Positions 1 through 8,015 are shown, counted from the first letter of the stretch. The stretch is 24,345 bases of DNA from Nitrospira sp. SG-bin1 (GCA_002083365.1 LVWS01000010.1:1-24345), one strand, 5' to 3'. Notes: generated by a model from the sequence alone, not told the origin. Program-made: numbers and translations.

Positions 1-349
1 TCAAGCACATGCGCGGATTATGGGCGAACGTGCCCCGGTTGCCGTACAGATCTTCATAGGTCTGGTGGTCATAGTTCTGTTCCACGCGCATGACCACGCC
101 GTTGCGCACGAAGGCGCGTACACGACATGCGTGCGTATCGTTGGGGGAACAGACCCAGGTAAAGGAGGAATCGTAGCGATACTGGTCGTGATAGACCCGC
201 TCCCACGACCGGTCGGGATAATCACCCAGCGGGTTCCCCACTTCGATGACGGGCTGCAATGCCGTCAAGGCCAGGACTTTGTCCGCCACAGCCGCAGCAG
301 CGACAGTGCCAGCAGAGACCTTTAAGAATTGTCGACGTGACAGAAACAT
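1..349 (-). CDS. nxrA: Nitrite oxidoreductase alpha subunit, N-terminal part (cut by window edge)
   Basis: The minus strand is open from an ATG at 349 to the window edge (116 codons, no stop), so only the N-terminus is present. Residues 4-10 (SRRQFLK) form a twin-arginine motif followed by an Ala/Val-rich hydrophobic stretch to about residue 25, a Tat signal for export of a folded cofactor-containing protein. The mature start contains WVCSPNDTHACRVRAFVRNG (65-84), then Cys115. These cysteines lie where type II DMSO-reductase-family enzymes hold their first [4Fe-4S] cluster; the ligand assignment is inferred. I recognise the sequence as Nitrospira NxrA, the molybdopterin subunit that oxidises nitrite to nitrate at the periplasmic face. 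It is preceded by a strong Shine-Dalgarno, GAGGAGG, 8 bases before the ATG. nxrB would be expected beyond the left edge. A related type II DMSO-reductase alpha subunit is the main alternative. Confidence 0.88.
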   Translation of the reverse strand, partial: MFLSRRQFLKVSAGTVAAAAVADKVLALTALQPVIEVGNPLGDYPDRSWERVYHDQYRYDSSFTWVCSPNDTHACRVRAFVRNGVVMRVEQNYDHQTYEDLYGNRGTFAHNPRMCL

Positions 350-357
350 TGTGGATA

Positions 358-364
358 CCTCCTC
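358..364 (-). promoter_or_regulatory. Ribosome binding site of nxrA
   Basis: On the minus strand the sequence reads GAGGAGG, eight bases before the ATG at 349. This near-perfect anti-16S complement fixes the start codon and predicts efficient translation, as expected for an abundant respiratory enzyme. Confidence 0.75.
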
Positions 365-566
365 AACGTTATGAACTTGAACGAGCCAGATTCCCCTGTT
401 CAGTCTTCATATTTGACCGATACATACAAATAACAATATCGCGACTTCTAACTTCATTCCGAGTCAGAAGCCCACAACTTGAACTCCCAACTCTGCTCGG
501 AGTCTTGTTAAAAAATTGGGGAGCATATAACAAACTCTCCCATATAGGGTTCCCACTAAGCCATTC

Positions 567-581
567 GCAATATTTAAGCCA
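567..581 (-). promoter_or_regulatory. Candidate sigma-54 (-24/-12) promoter upstream of nxrA
   Basis: Read on the minus strand this is TGGCTTAAATATTGC. It matches the sigma-54 consensus TGGCAC-N5-TTGC at the -24 TGGC and the -12 TTGC, with exactly ten bases between the invariant GG and GC. The only differences are the two weakly conserved bases after TGGC. Transcription would start near 555, giving a leader of roughly 200 bases before the nxrA ATG. A dedicated enhancer-binding activator would be required; none is in the window. It was found by eye and has not been scored against background. Confidence 0.5.
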
Positions 582-862
582 TCTTGCCAGTTTAGAGTTC
601 TTCTTAGTCTGGTCATTCTAAGTTATGGAAAACCGATAAATTATTGAGTTCATTTATTGGACTTTGGACATATCCATTGACAATTAGATGAGTAGTATCA
701 GTAGCAGCTTTCTATCATTCAAATTCAGCCTGGAGTATGTGTTAAGACTGATTATGATTTATTATCAATGCTTTGAACTCAAGTCATCCTGACAATCTCT
801 AGCCGCTACCATTATGTAACAGATTGATTGAAGTAACTCCTGATCATAAGTTGCGTCCTGGC

Positions 863-891
863 TTGACAGCATCCGTAGAGCTCAGTACACT
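863..891 (+). promoter_or_regulatory. Sigma-70-type promoter of tRNA-Gly
   Basis: A perfect -35 TTGACA (863-868) is followed after a 17-base spacer by TACACT (886-891) as -10. The expected start is near 898, about 14 bases before the tRNA. Spacing and position suit a stable-RNA promoter. Confidence 0.65.
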
Positions 892-911
892 CCGCAACTC
901 AAACCTTGCGA

Positions 912-986
912 GCGGGAATAGCTCAGTGGTAGAGCATCGCCTTGCCAAGGCGAGGGTCGAGGGTTCAAATCCCTTTTCCCGCTCCA
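912..986 (+). tRNA. tRNA-Gly (anticodon GCC)
   Basis: 75 bases fold as a complete cloverleaf. The acceptor arm GCGGGAA pairs with TTCCCGC, followed by the discriminator T and an encoded CCA. The D-arm region begins AGCTCAGTGG. The anticodon stem-loop TCGCC-TTGCCAA-GGCGA places GCC at 944-946. The T-arm carries GGTTCAAATCC. The GCC anticodon reads GGC and GGU glycine codons. The gene stands alone on the plus strand between two minus-strand genes and has its own promoter. I saw no second copy of its 3' end in the window, so there is no evidence of an integration site here. Confidence 0.97.
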
Positions 987-1061
987 TCGAGGTCATCTCC
1001 TCCAACAGATTTCCCAGACACTCTCACGATGTGCACGAAGGAGGGCCGCTTCTCCACTGAG

Positions 1062-3248
1062 TTACGGTTTGTCGAGAGCCATCAGGTCGCGAAGATGGCC
1101 TTCGGCGAGGGAGAGTTCTTCTCTGGTGGGGGATATCCGGCCGAATCGGGCTCGGCAATAGAGCTTTGTAATGGCTGCGACCGCGGAATTCGCCTCGGCC
1201 CACTTCGCTTGAGCGATGCAAACAAATTCGAGGGGTCCTGTGGCGGTGGGTTTTAAAATGCCTTTCCCAGCAAGATGTGTGACCATCTTTCCATAGAGTT
1301 GCACAATCACCTGCTCGTCGCGAGTCGTCTTTTTGCCGGCCATGCCCTTGGCCCAGGGCCGCTTGATTCCTATCCATGCGAGAATGGCAATGCCGACCAG
1401 CGAGGAGACCATCACAGCCGCCAAGGACTGTATCGTTCCTTGATATGCGTACTGGGTGATCCCGGTGAGCATCGCCATGAACGGGCTGAAGATCGCACCC
1501 ATAGAATCGATCGCTTTGTTTGTGGCCGACGTACCCCCCGCTTTCAACTCCCGTACAACGGCAGCCTGATCGGCCGCACTGTACTGTACAAAAAATCGGC
1601 TCCACTGGAGCCTGATCCTATCCATCATTCGTTCCCACGCACGCCATACTGAAGACTCGCGGCCGCCGGTGGTCGAAGGGGGAGTCGGATCCATCGTAAT
1701 CCACCCGGAATGAGGCAGGTGCACCTCCACCCAAGCATGGGCGTCCTGCTGTCTGACCAGATAGTAGTTACCGTATTCGTTCCATTCGGTGGCGAGAAAC
1801 CCCGTGACGAGGCGTGCCGGAATTCCGATCGTCCGCAGCATGATCACCATGGCCGTAGCGTAGTGTTCGCAATACCCGGTCTTGCGAGTGAAGAGAAATT
1901 CCTCAAGCGGTTGGTTTTGCTCCGCCAGAGGTGCATCAAGGCTGTAACGGAAGTTGTGCGTCAGGAACGATAGGATCGCATTGGCTTTTTCATAGGTTGT
2001 GCGTTGGACGGCGGTAACTTCCTGAGCCAGGACAGCGATCCGCTCGGATTGTGCAGGAACTTGCAAAAAGTGTCTGGTGAACGATTCAGCGTAGGAACCG
2101 GGTTCCGAACCTAGATCGGCAGGTACTACCGGATTGGATCGGGATAAGACCGAATATTCGATCCGCGATGAACTGGGAAACGGAAGATAGACCGAACCGG
2201 TTCGGTCGAATTGGACGCTCGGAAGCCTTCCGCTGACCCTCTCTGCAAAAGGAGCTGCAAAGAGAACGGGGGTGTCCAGCGACTCTAAGAGGATGTTCTG
2301 GCGAATAGTTTCACCAATACGGGATAACGCTGGAGATCGACCACCGCGCAGGACAAACGTCCCGGTCGTGTCGTCGCTCACGCTCCGGCGGTAGTTCAGC
2401 CGGTTCGTCCAAGTCTTGCCGTCGTATTGGTCGAATGCGACGCCTCGCAGGTAAAACCGCCCCGCTTCATGCGGAGCCCCATCGACCAATTCGACTCGCA
2501 TCACGACGCTGGGATCTCGCTTGATAGGTCCGATCTCTCCCAAGTTCACCGTTTCGGAGAATCCCGACGTGCGAATGTTCTCCCCCATGCCTTTTTGGTA
2601 GAACCCCACACTGGCTCGGGGAATCGTAAAGAAGATCACCAACGTCAGCCCAAAGGCAGCAACCGCCAGTCCATTGGCGAGCCAGAAGAGTTGCGGTGTC
2701 ACCCAGCCGACCGATGCCGAAGGTTCCGGTTTGTTGGGGGCCCATATTGTATGGGTTTTGCTTTCCTCAGAATGTTTCGTCAGCTGAAACAACAGCAGCG
2801 TCCATACCCCGGCCAAAAGGTAGAGCAAGAAAATCGGAAGGTACCAGAGATCGGTCGTGAGCGACCCCGAAGCCAGGATCGCGACGAGACTGATGGCATA
2901 GAGATGCAGGTAGTCGCGACGAAGCCTGAGCGTGAACAGCTTGATGATCATGAGGACCATGAGGAAGTGAACTCCAGCCGGAAGGAGTTCACCTGAGACC
3001 CATAACATGTCCGCCAAAAACCCAAGAAAGCCGGCGATAACAAGAAGATTCCATCCGGCGACTGAGAGAGGCGTAACGCTGGCGAGTCCTCCATGCTCCC
3101 CTCCGACAGTAAGCAGGAGAGCCATGATCAACGCGACTCCGGTCAGCGCAACCAGCCAGCCCGGCAAACTGGCTCCAAGCGTCAACCCAACGAAGGACGT
3201 GGCGGCCAGACAAATCGACGTGAACCGAAGAGCCTGATCACACGGCAT
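1062..3248 (-). CDS. Membrane-bound transglutaminase-like protein (TgpA / DUF3488 type)
   Basis: 728 residues from ATG 3248. The N-terminus has about five or six hydrophobic segments within residues 10-210 (TgpA/DUF3488 region). An extracytoplasmic part follows, containing a transglutaminase-like core with the triad Cys460 (TGYCEHYATAM), His504 (DAHAWVEVH) and Asp520 (MDPTPP). A late membrane helix lies near 610-627, then a cytoplasmic tail of about 100 residues. The family is related to papain-like proteases; the substrate is unknown. It is the last gene of the moxR-DUF58 operon. The ATG chosen overlaps the DUF58 stop by 11 bases. The frame also offers ATG 3275 and TTG 3278, which would overlap more and lack a visible Shine-Dalgarno. 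The catalytic triad is intact, so the protein is probably active. Confidence 0.92.
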   Translation of the reverse strand: MPCDQALRFTSICLAATSFVGLTLGASLPGWLVALTGVALIMALLLTVGGEHGGLASVTPLSVAGWNLLVIAGFLGFLADMLWVSGELLPAGVHFLMVLMIIKLFTLRLRRDYLHLYAISLVAILASGSLTTDLWYLPIFLLYLLAGVWTLLLFQLTKHSEESKTHTIWAPNKPEPSASVGWVTPQLFWLANGLAVAAFGLTLVIFFTIPRASVGFYQKGMGENIRTSGFSETVNLGEIGPIKRDPSVVMRVELVDGAPHEAGRFYLRGVAFDQYDGKTWTNRLNYRRSVSDDTTGTFVLRGGRSPALSRIGETIRQNILLESLDTPVLFAAPFAERVSGRLPSVQFDRTGSVYLPFPSSSRIEYSVLSRSNPVVPADLGSEPGSYAESFTRHFLQVPAQSERIAVLAQEVTAVQRTTYEKANAILSFLTHNFRYSLDAPLAEQNQPLEEFLFTRKTGYCEHYATAMVIMLRTIGIPARLVTGFLATEWNEYGNYYLVRQQDAHAWVEVHLPHSGWITMDPTPPSTTGGRESSVWRAWERMMDRIRLQWSRFFVQYSAADQAAVVRELKAGGTSATNKAIDSMGAIFSPFMAMLTGITQYAYQGTIQSLAAVMVSSLVGIAILAWIGIKRPWAKGMAGKKTTRDEQVIVQLYGKMVTHLAGKGILKPTATGPLEFVCIAQAKWAEANSAVAAITKLYCRARFGRISPTREELSLAEGHLRDLMALDKP

Positions 3249-4356
3249 ACGACGTTCCCGCGATGATCGTTCCATCAATCAAGATGGTGGGGTGTTCGGG
3301 TTTGATATCACTTGGCCCCCGCCAGGACTGCACGACGATCATCGTTCCCCCTTCGATCTCCCATGTGTCGCCCAGCAGTTCCTCCGTCACGGCAGACTCC
3401 GTGGATGGCGAGCACCGCTCGCAGAAGGCAAGCATTCGAAGAAGATCCCAGCGGTGGAGGTTGCCTTGCACAAATGGCGAGCGAGACGACCCCACGCGCA
3501 ATTGGAGCGTATAACCGCTATGCGCCAGATGCTCGATGATGGAAGCCGCGAGGCGGACGGCTTGTTCGAACAAGGCATCGTGGCTCACTGGAGCGAGGGT
3601 CGGCAAATAAATGACGGCTCGACGTTGGTCTTCGGCTTCGGTCTCTCGGACCATCAATTGAGACGTTCGTGCCGTCGTCGGCCAATGAATCTTTCGCGAG
3701 TCATCCCCGGCTTGATACTGGCGCAAGTTGTACATGTCATTGCCCTGCCCCCGTCGGTGAACGCTCTGTTCTGGTCCGGCCGTGAAGAACCCCCGCAATA
3801 GGCCCTCGTCAATCGGCTTGATCTCTGGGCAGACAATGATCGTTTCTTCGATCGGGTAAAACGTCTGTTTCCTAAAGAGCCCGAACGGAAATTCCGTTCT
3901 GACGCAAACACCGTCCAACCTCAACCGACCACGCCGCGGAGCGACGAGTGAATACGACACCAGCTGGCTCGCGCCGGAAACGAGGTGGCGAATCTCCGCA
4001 CCTCGATCCAGCGTCCGGCCGTCGCTGACATCAAGCACCTCCAATGAAAAGCTCGGGAGCCGCATTTTCCGGTTCTTCACGACCAGCGTGACGGTAGCCG
4101 GTTCATTGACGATGAGATGATCGGGAAGATGACGATGGAATTCCAACTGTCGCAGGCAGTATTCCGCCATGATTCCCGAGATCAGCACGAGGCTCAACAT
4201 CATCGCGAGCAACAGATAGAAGAGATTGTTGCCGGTATTGACCGCCGCGATGCCGATCGCCAGGGTAAAGATCAGGAATTGAATGCCTTCTGCGGTCACA
4301 CTCGTCGACCGATGGCGAAACAATCGGCGAAAGAAGGAGGGAGATTGAGGCAGCAT
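3238..4356 (-). CDS. DUF58 domain membrane protein
   Basis: 372 residues. Two adjacent hydrophobic segments lie near residues 25-40 and 45-63. They are followed by a beta-rich middle and the hallmark DUF58 motif LRQYQAGDDSRKIHWPTTAR at 211-230, after which the chain resembles a von Willebrand A-like fold. DUF58 proteins are nearly always encoded beside MoxR AAA+ ATPases and are thought to be their membrane partners in folding or assembling envelope proteins; the precise role is unknown. The gene begins 42 bases after the moxR stop and ends overlapping the transglutaminase start, so all three are probably co-transcribed and translationally coupled. The length is normal for the family. Confidence 0.93.
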   Translation of the reverse strand: MLPQSPSFFRRLFRHRSTSVTAEGIQFLIFTLAIGIAAVNTGNNLFYLLLAMMLSLVLISGIMAEYCLRQLEFHRHLPDHLIVNEPATVTLVVKNRKMRLPSFSLEVLDVSDGRTLDRGAEIRHLVSGASQLVSYSLVAPRRGRLRLDGVCVRTEFPFGLFRKQTFYPIEETIIVCPEIKPIDEGLLRGFFTAGPEQSVHRRGQGNDMYNLRQYQAGDDSRKIHWPTTARTSQLMVRETEAEDQRRAVIYLPTLAPVSHDALFEQAVRLAASIIEHLAHSGYTLQLRVGSSRSPFVQGNLHRWDLLRMLAFCERCSPSTESAVTEELLGDTWEIEGGTMIVVQSWRGPSDIKPEHPTILIDGTIIAGTSYAV

Positions 4357-4398
4357 GCACCACCAGCTCCGCGCCGGAACCCAACTTGCGCGAACCGC

Positions 4399-5340
4399 TT
4401 AGACAGGGACTGGCATCGCGTCGACCAAGTCCCGGATGATTCGCTCAGCTTGCTCGAAGCTTCGTTGACGCAACTCTTGCGTGCGAGCCACCATGATGCG
4501 ATGGGACAACACGATCGGGGCCAGTTCCTTGATATCGTCCGGTAGACAATAGGTCCGACCGCGGACGAGTGACAACGCTTTGGCGGCCCGACTCAAGGCC
4601 AATGCGCCTCTGGTGCTCACCCCCAACGACAACAGATCCGACTGCCTCGTGCTTTGAACAATGGCCAAAAGATAGTCTGTAATGCTTTCTTCCATGAGAA
4701 CGTGATCGACCCGTTCTTGGAGTAGGAGGACATCCTGGGCCGTCAGTAGGGGCTGTAGTTCTTCGGCCGGATGGAGCGATGGCCGGCGTTCAAGGACCTT
4801 TTTTTCTTCTTCCTGCGAGGGATAGCCGATGCGAAGCCGCATCAAGAAACGATCCAGCTGTGATTCCGGAAGAGGAAACGTGCCATGGTATTCGGCGGGA
4901 TTCTGCGTCGCAATGACCATGAAGGGCTGGTTCAGAGGATAGGTCTTATTGTCGAAAGAAATCTGCGCTTCACTCATCGCCTCCAACAGACTGCTTTGTG
5001 TTTTCGGCGTCGTGCGATTGATTTCATCCGCAAGCACGATATTGGCGAAAATCGGGCCCGGCATGAACTCAAAGGCCTGCTTCTGACGATTGAAGATCGA
5101 GACGCCCACGATATCGGAGGGAAGGAGATCGCTCGTGAACTGAATGCGCTTGAAGGAGCAATCGAGCGATCGCGCCAAGCTATGCGCAAGCGTCGTTTTG
5201 CCGACTCCCGGTACATCTTCGAGAAGGAGATGGCCGCGCGCCAAGAGGGCGACGATGCTCATCTCGATCACATGCGGTTTGCCCTTGATCACACGTGCAA
5301 TATTCTCCTGAACGGCTCGAATGGTTTCCGTGGAATTCAT
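4399..5340 (-). CDS. moxR: MoxR-family AAA+ ATPase
   Basis: 313 residues, the usual MoxR length. Walker A DVPGVGKTT lies at 42-50 and Walker B VLADEINR at 102-109, followed by the typical TPKTQSSLLEAMSE. Sensor and lid regions continue with ATQNPAEYHGTFPLPESQLD and a C-terminal helical lid. MoxR proteins are ATP-driven chaperones that act on von Willebrand A-type partners. The DUF58 gene immediately downstream is such a partner, which supports the assignment. It is the first gene of the three-gene minus-strand operon. No clear Shine-Dalgarno is visible before ATG 5340, but no better start exists, because the Walker A region begins only about 40 residues in. Confidence 0.95.
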   Translation of the reverse strand: MNSTETIRAVQENIARVIKGKPHVIEMSIVALLARGHLLLEDVPGVGKTTLAHSLARSLDCSFKRIQFTSDLLPSDIVGVSIFNRQKQAFEFMPGPIFANIVLADEINRTTPKTQSSLLEAMSEAQISFDNKTYPLNQPFMVIATQNPAEYHGTFPLPESQLDRFLMRLRIGYPSQEEEKKVLERRPSLHPAEELQPLLTAQDVLLLQERVDHVLMEESITDYLLAIVQSTRQSDLLSLGVSTRGALALSRAAKALSLVRGRTYCLPDDIKELAPIVLSHRIMVARTQELRQRSFEQAERIIRDLVDAMPVPV

Positions 5341-5481
5341 GATGAGCTACGGTGCGGGATAGCGCTGAAGAATGACTTGGTGATCGGACACCGACGAAGT
5401 CTAACAAAGGACCTAAAAACGGTCAATTTTTCAGATGTTTTGCGCCACCAGGCCTCGATGTCCGGACATAGAGCTTGAGAC

Positions 5482-6783
5482 TCAAGCCGGAACCAGCGTC
5501 ACGAACCAGGGAGGAACCTCTTCGGTCATGGACACGAACTTTCGTGCGGTGCTGCTCGCGGGCATGCCGGGGAAAGTAGCGCCCCTTCTGACTCGAACAT
5601 GCCGAAAATGCCCGGGAACGTCATCCCTCGACGAGTCTGATCGGAGATAAGGGCCTCGAAGAGGCGCCACTTCGTCCAGGTCAATTGATTCGCCGACCGG
5701 CAGGCGGGCGAGGATATGATACACCTCGCCGAAGATTTCGGGCAGACTGGCAGCAGTAAACGGTTTGTCTTGGGGCCGATAGCGGGGTTCATCGAGTAAC
5801 TGTGCGAGGATTTCCCAAAACACTTGAGCGTCCACTGATCCCAGCACACACAAGCATCCGCGGCGGGCGAGCAAGTTTAGGAGAGCAAGAGGACCGACGA
5901 TTTCGAACTTCCACGGTGGGAAGAGAAGAGCGCGGCCGGCATGGTGGACTTCGAGCGCCTGCTCTTTTCCAAAGCGTATCAGGCGAAATATTCCTTTCGT
6001 ACGTTCCAGATCACCACGAATGAACGCCTCAGAGAGCCTGGTGGGCTCGTAGGCAAAGGTCGGTGTGGCCGGCGCCCAACAGGTCGCGATGGTATATCGT
6101 CGGACCAATAATTGCTGTTCATCAAGGCTCCCAAGAGCAAACATGTCTTGATTGCCGAAGAAGGAGAACGATACTCCATCCATCCGCTGTAACTTTTGCA
6201 GTCTCTCTCGATTCACATGAAGCGGACCGCTCAGTTCCGAGCGGGGATCAAGCCGGTCCAGGCAATGGAGGATTAATGGGCGGTGCCGTGGCTTGAACTC
6301 GAAACCGTACAGGTCGGCTAACTCCTCGGCAAACGAGAGATCGCCCGCCCCGATCTCCAGCACCGACGCCACGTCGGCCTGGCGAAGCAGGTCGAAGGGA
6401 TTATCCAGCTTGCGCACGGCCTTTTCGACCTCCTCGCTTGACAAGAGCGTCACGGGCCACGCGGGGATGGCTGCCGGCACCAACTCAAAGTAGACGGCCA
6501 GCGCACGGAGCGCTTTGGCCGGAGGAAGACCGGTGACGGACTTTAGGCTCTGTCCGTCGAGATCCCGGACGCGCCGCGGTGCATGCCGTCCGAACAGGCG
6601 CAACAAGGTCTCTTTCACCAAAGCCTGAAGATCTTGGCTTTGAACGGCCTCATACAATCGGGCTACGGTAGAGGGGAAGGTAGCCTCATCCAGCAATTTT
6701 CGAGATGCCTCCCATTGTGCGGAATCCTGACGCGCGCGAACGCTTACGTCTCGGCGGAATTCGGCAAGTGGGTCGAGATTCAT
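5482..6783 (-). CDS. Uncharacterised 433-residue protein with a methyltransferase-like glycine motif
   Basis: I do not recognise this family. No signal peptide or membrane segment is visible. Residues 140-150 read SVLEIGAGDLS, which resembles motif I of class I S-adenosylmethionine-dependent methyltransferases (hydrophobic-E-x-G-x-G-D-x-S). An acidic residue typical of the next strand is not obvious, so methyl transfer is only a possibility. A helical N-terminus (1-70) carries Arg/Lys-rich and Leu-rich stretches. Another notable piece is SFSFFGNQDMFALG, about 60 residues beyond the glycine motif. The gene lies 141 bases upstream of moxR on the same strand and could be transcribed with it. The upstream gene is divergent and shares the intergenic region 6784-6946. 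Confidence 0.8.
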   Translation of the reverse strand: MNLDPLAEFRRDVSVRARQDSAQWEASRKLLDEATFPSTVARLYEAVQSQDLQALVKETLLRLFGRHAPRRVRDLDGQSLKSVTGLPPAKALRALAVYFELVPAAIPAWPVTLLSSEEVEKAVRKLDNPFDLLRQADVASVLEIGAGDLSFAEELADLYGFEFKPRHRPLILHCLDRLDPRSELSGPLHVNRERLQKLQRMDGVSFSFFGNQDMFALGSLDEQQLLVRRYTIATCWAPATPTFAYEPTRLSEAFIRGDLERTKGIFRLIRFGKEQALEVHHAGRALLFPPWKFEIVGPLALLNLLARRGCLCVLGSVDAQVFWEILAQLLDEPRYRPQDKPFTAASLPEIFGEVYHILARLPVGESIDLDEVAPLRGPYLRSDSSRDDVPGHFRHVRVRRGATFPGMPASSTARKFVSMTEEVPPWFVTLVPA

Positions 6784-6946
6784 GGAAATCGGCGATCGGC
6801 TGCCTGTATGAAGAGGGTGTCAACGGGACATCACGAGGAAGCATAGTAACCTTCAAACTTCAGCGTCAAGTCCGCTTGTTCGCGTTCATTCGGTATGGTA
6901 GGAGTGAGTTGATGAGAAGGCGATTTCTGGCGGGAAAACCAATACT

Positions 6947-7927
6947 ATGAGCCGACTGTTGATTATGACGGCGGGTTTGTTTGTCGGTCTGCTCGCCCTT
7001 CCAATGGCGGGTACGGCTGAACTCGATGGCCGCCTTCCCCCTGCCGCCGATGAGGGATGGCAACCCTGGCAGATTCTTGATACCCAAACCGGCCGCGTGG
7101 TTCCGTTTTCAGAATTCATGACGAATCTGGAACGGCATGACATTGTGTATCTAGGGGAGGAACATCACAATCCGTACCATATCCAAGCGGCATTGAAAGT
7201 GCTGGATCAATTGGTGGCCGATGGTATTGAACCCACCATCGGAATGGAAATGTTCGGCTGGGACGGTCAACCGGCACTCGATGACTACGTTGCGACACCT
7301 CAGCCGGCCACCAAGGAGTTTTTAGAACAAGTGCGATGGAAGCAAAATTGGGGCGGTGCGTTTGAAGACTATGCGCCATTGGTCACGTTCGCTCGCGATA
7401 AGCACTTGTCCGTCCGCGCAATGAACCCACCCAAACCATTGATTCGTCGTGTCGTGAAAGTGGGGCTCACTCAGGCCAGACATGAACCGGAATGGGAGCC
7501 GTGGGGAATTCTCCAGGAGGATATCATCGACGACCCACCGTATCGCGAAAGGATTGTCGATCAGTTGAGACGGTGCCATGGAGGCAGCGACGAGCACTTC
7601 CGAACGATGTATGAGGCTTCGATGGTCCGAGACGAAGGCATGGCCAGAACACTTGTCACGAGGCAGGAGGAATCCCGCCGCGAGAACGGCGGTCCCCGTC
7701 GGATGATTGTGAGTTATACGGGAGGCGGCCATGTTCAATATAACCTTCCCGTCCCGAAACGGGTCGCCCGACGCCTGGATGGTGACATTAAACAGACTAC
7801 GGTTTACATGATCTCGTTTGAACCTGATAAATCGGCCGACGTTCGAGCCCTCATACAGAAACCCATTGCGGACTATGTTTGGTTGACACCCATGGGCAAG
7901 TCCAGCTCGGCCAAACCCTGCCGGTAA
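6947..7927 (+). CDS. ChaN-family (haem-binding uptake, Tiki-like) exported protein
   Basis: 326 residues. An N-terminal hydrophobic segment (4-20) ends in AGTAE and looks like a Sec signal peptide; no lipobox cysteine is present, unlike the ChaN lipoprotein. Family motifs are GEEHHNPYH (70-78), GMEMF (99-103) and, near the C-terminus, GGGHVQYNLPVP (about 259-270). The fold is shared with haem-binding ChaN and with Tiki/TraB-type metalloproteases, so either haem handling or peptidase activity is possible. In a nitrite oxidiser rich in cytochromes a haem role is attractive, but this is inference. The ATG overlaps, as ATGA, the stop of a short upstream frame that I consider accidental. It is divergent from the 433-residue gene. 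Confidence 0.85.
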   Translation: MSRLLIMTAGLFVGLLALPMAGTAELDGRLPPAADEGWQPWQILDTQTGRVVPFSEFMTNLERHDIVYLGEEHHNPYHIQAALKVLDQLVADGIEPTIGMEMFGWDGQPALDDYVATPQPATKEFLEQVRWKQNWGGAFEDYAPLVTFARDKHLSVRAMNPPKPLIRRVVKVGLTQARHEPEWEPWGILQEDIIDDPPYRERIVDQLRRCHGGSDEHFRTMYEASMVRDEGMARTLVTRQEESRRENGGPRRMIVSYTGGGHVQYNLPVPKRVARRLDGDIKQTTVYMISFEPDKSADVRALIQKPIADYVWLTPMGKSSSAKPCR

Positions 7928-7986
7928 CTTATTCCCTACAGGCGCAGAGTCCCGCCAAGGCAGGGGTGCACAATACCAAAGGCGGC

Positions 7987-8015
7987 TTGACACCATTCGA
8001 CTCGCTCGTCACACT
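7987..8015 (+). promoter_or_regulatory. Weak candidate promoter before the SWIM gene
   Basis: TTGACA at 7987-7992 matches the -35 consensus perfectly. The hexamer after 17 bases, CACACT (8010-8015), matches TATAAT at only three positions. It lies about 50 bases before the ATG at 8062. It is a possible start point, but readthrough from the ChaN-like gene is also plausible. Confidence 0.25.

Larger units (their letters stand above)
350..862. other. AT-rich intergenic leader between nxrA and tRNA-Gly
   Basis: About 510 bases without a credible gene. Two 60-base lines counted by hand (541-600 and 661-720) are about 42% and 35% GC, clearly poorer than the flanking genes. The short open frames here show no recognisable domain. 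It contains the nxrA ribosome binding site, a sigma-54-type promoter match at 567-581, an imperfect palindrome CCCATATAGGG near the predicted transcript start, and an imperfect inverted repeat around TGAT-N5-ATCA (755-767). The size and composition suggest a regulatory region for nxrA. Confidence 0.6.

Noticed and set aside
259..621. 120-codon plus-strand frame across the nxrA start and leader
   Set aside because: It is antisense to nxrA in its first part and low-complexity AT-rich sequence afterwards, with no ribosome site or domain.
755..767. FNR-like inverted repeat TGAT-N5-ATCA
   Set aside because: The spacer is five bases, whereas the FNR/CRP-type site needs four between these half-sites.
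6705..6950. Short plus-strand frame ending in ATGA overlap with the ChaN-like gene
   Set aside because: It runs antisense over the start of the 433-residue gene, has no recognisable domain or ribosome site, and the overlap is probably accidental.
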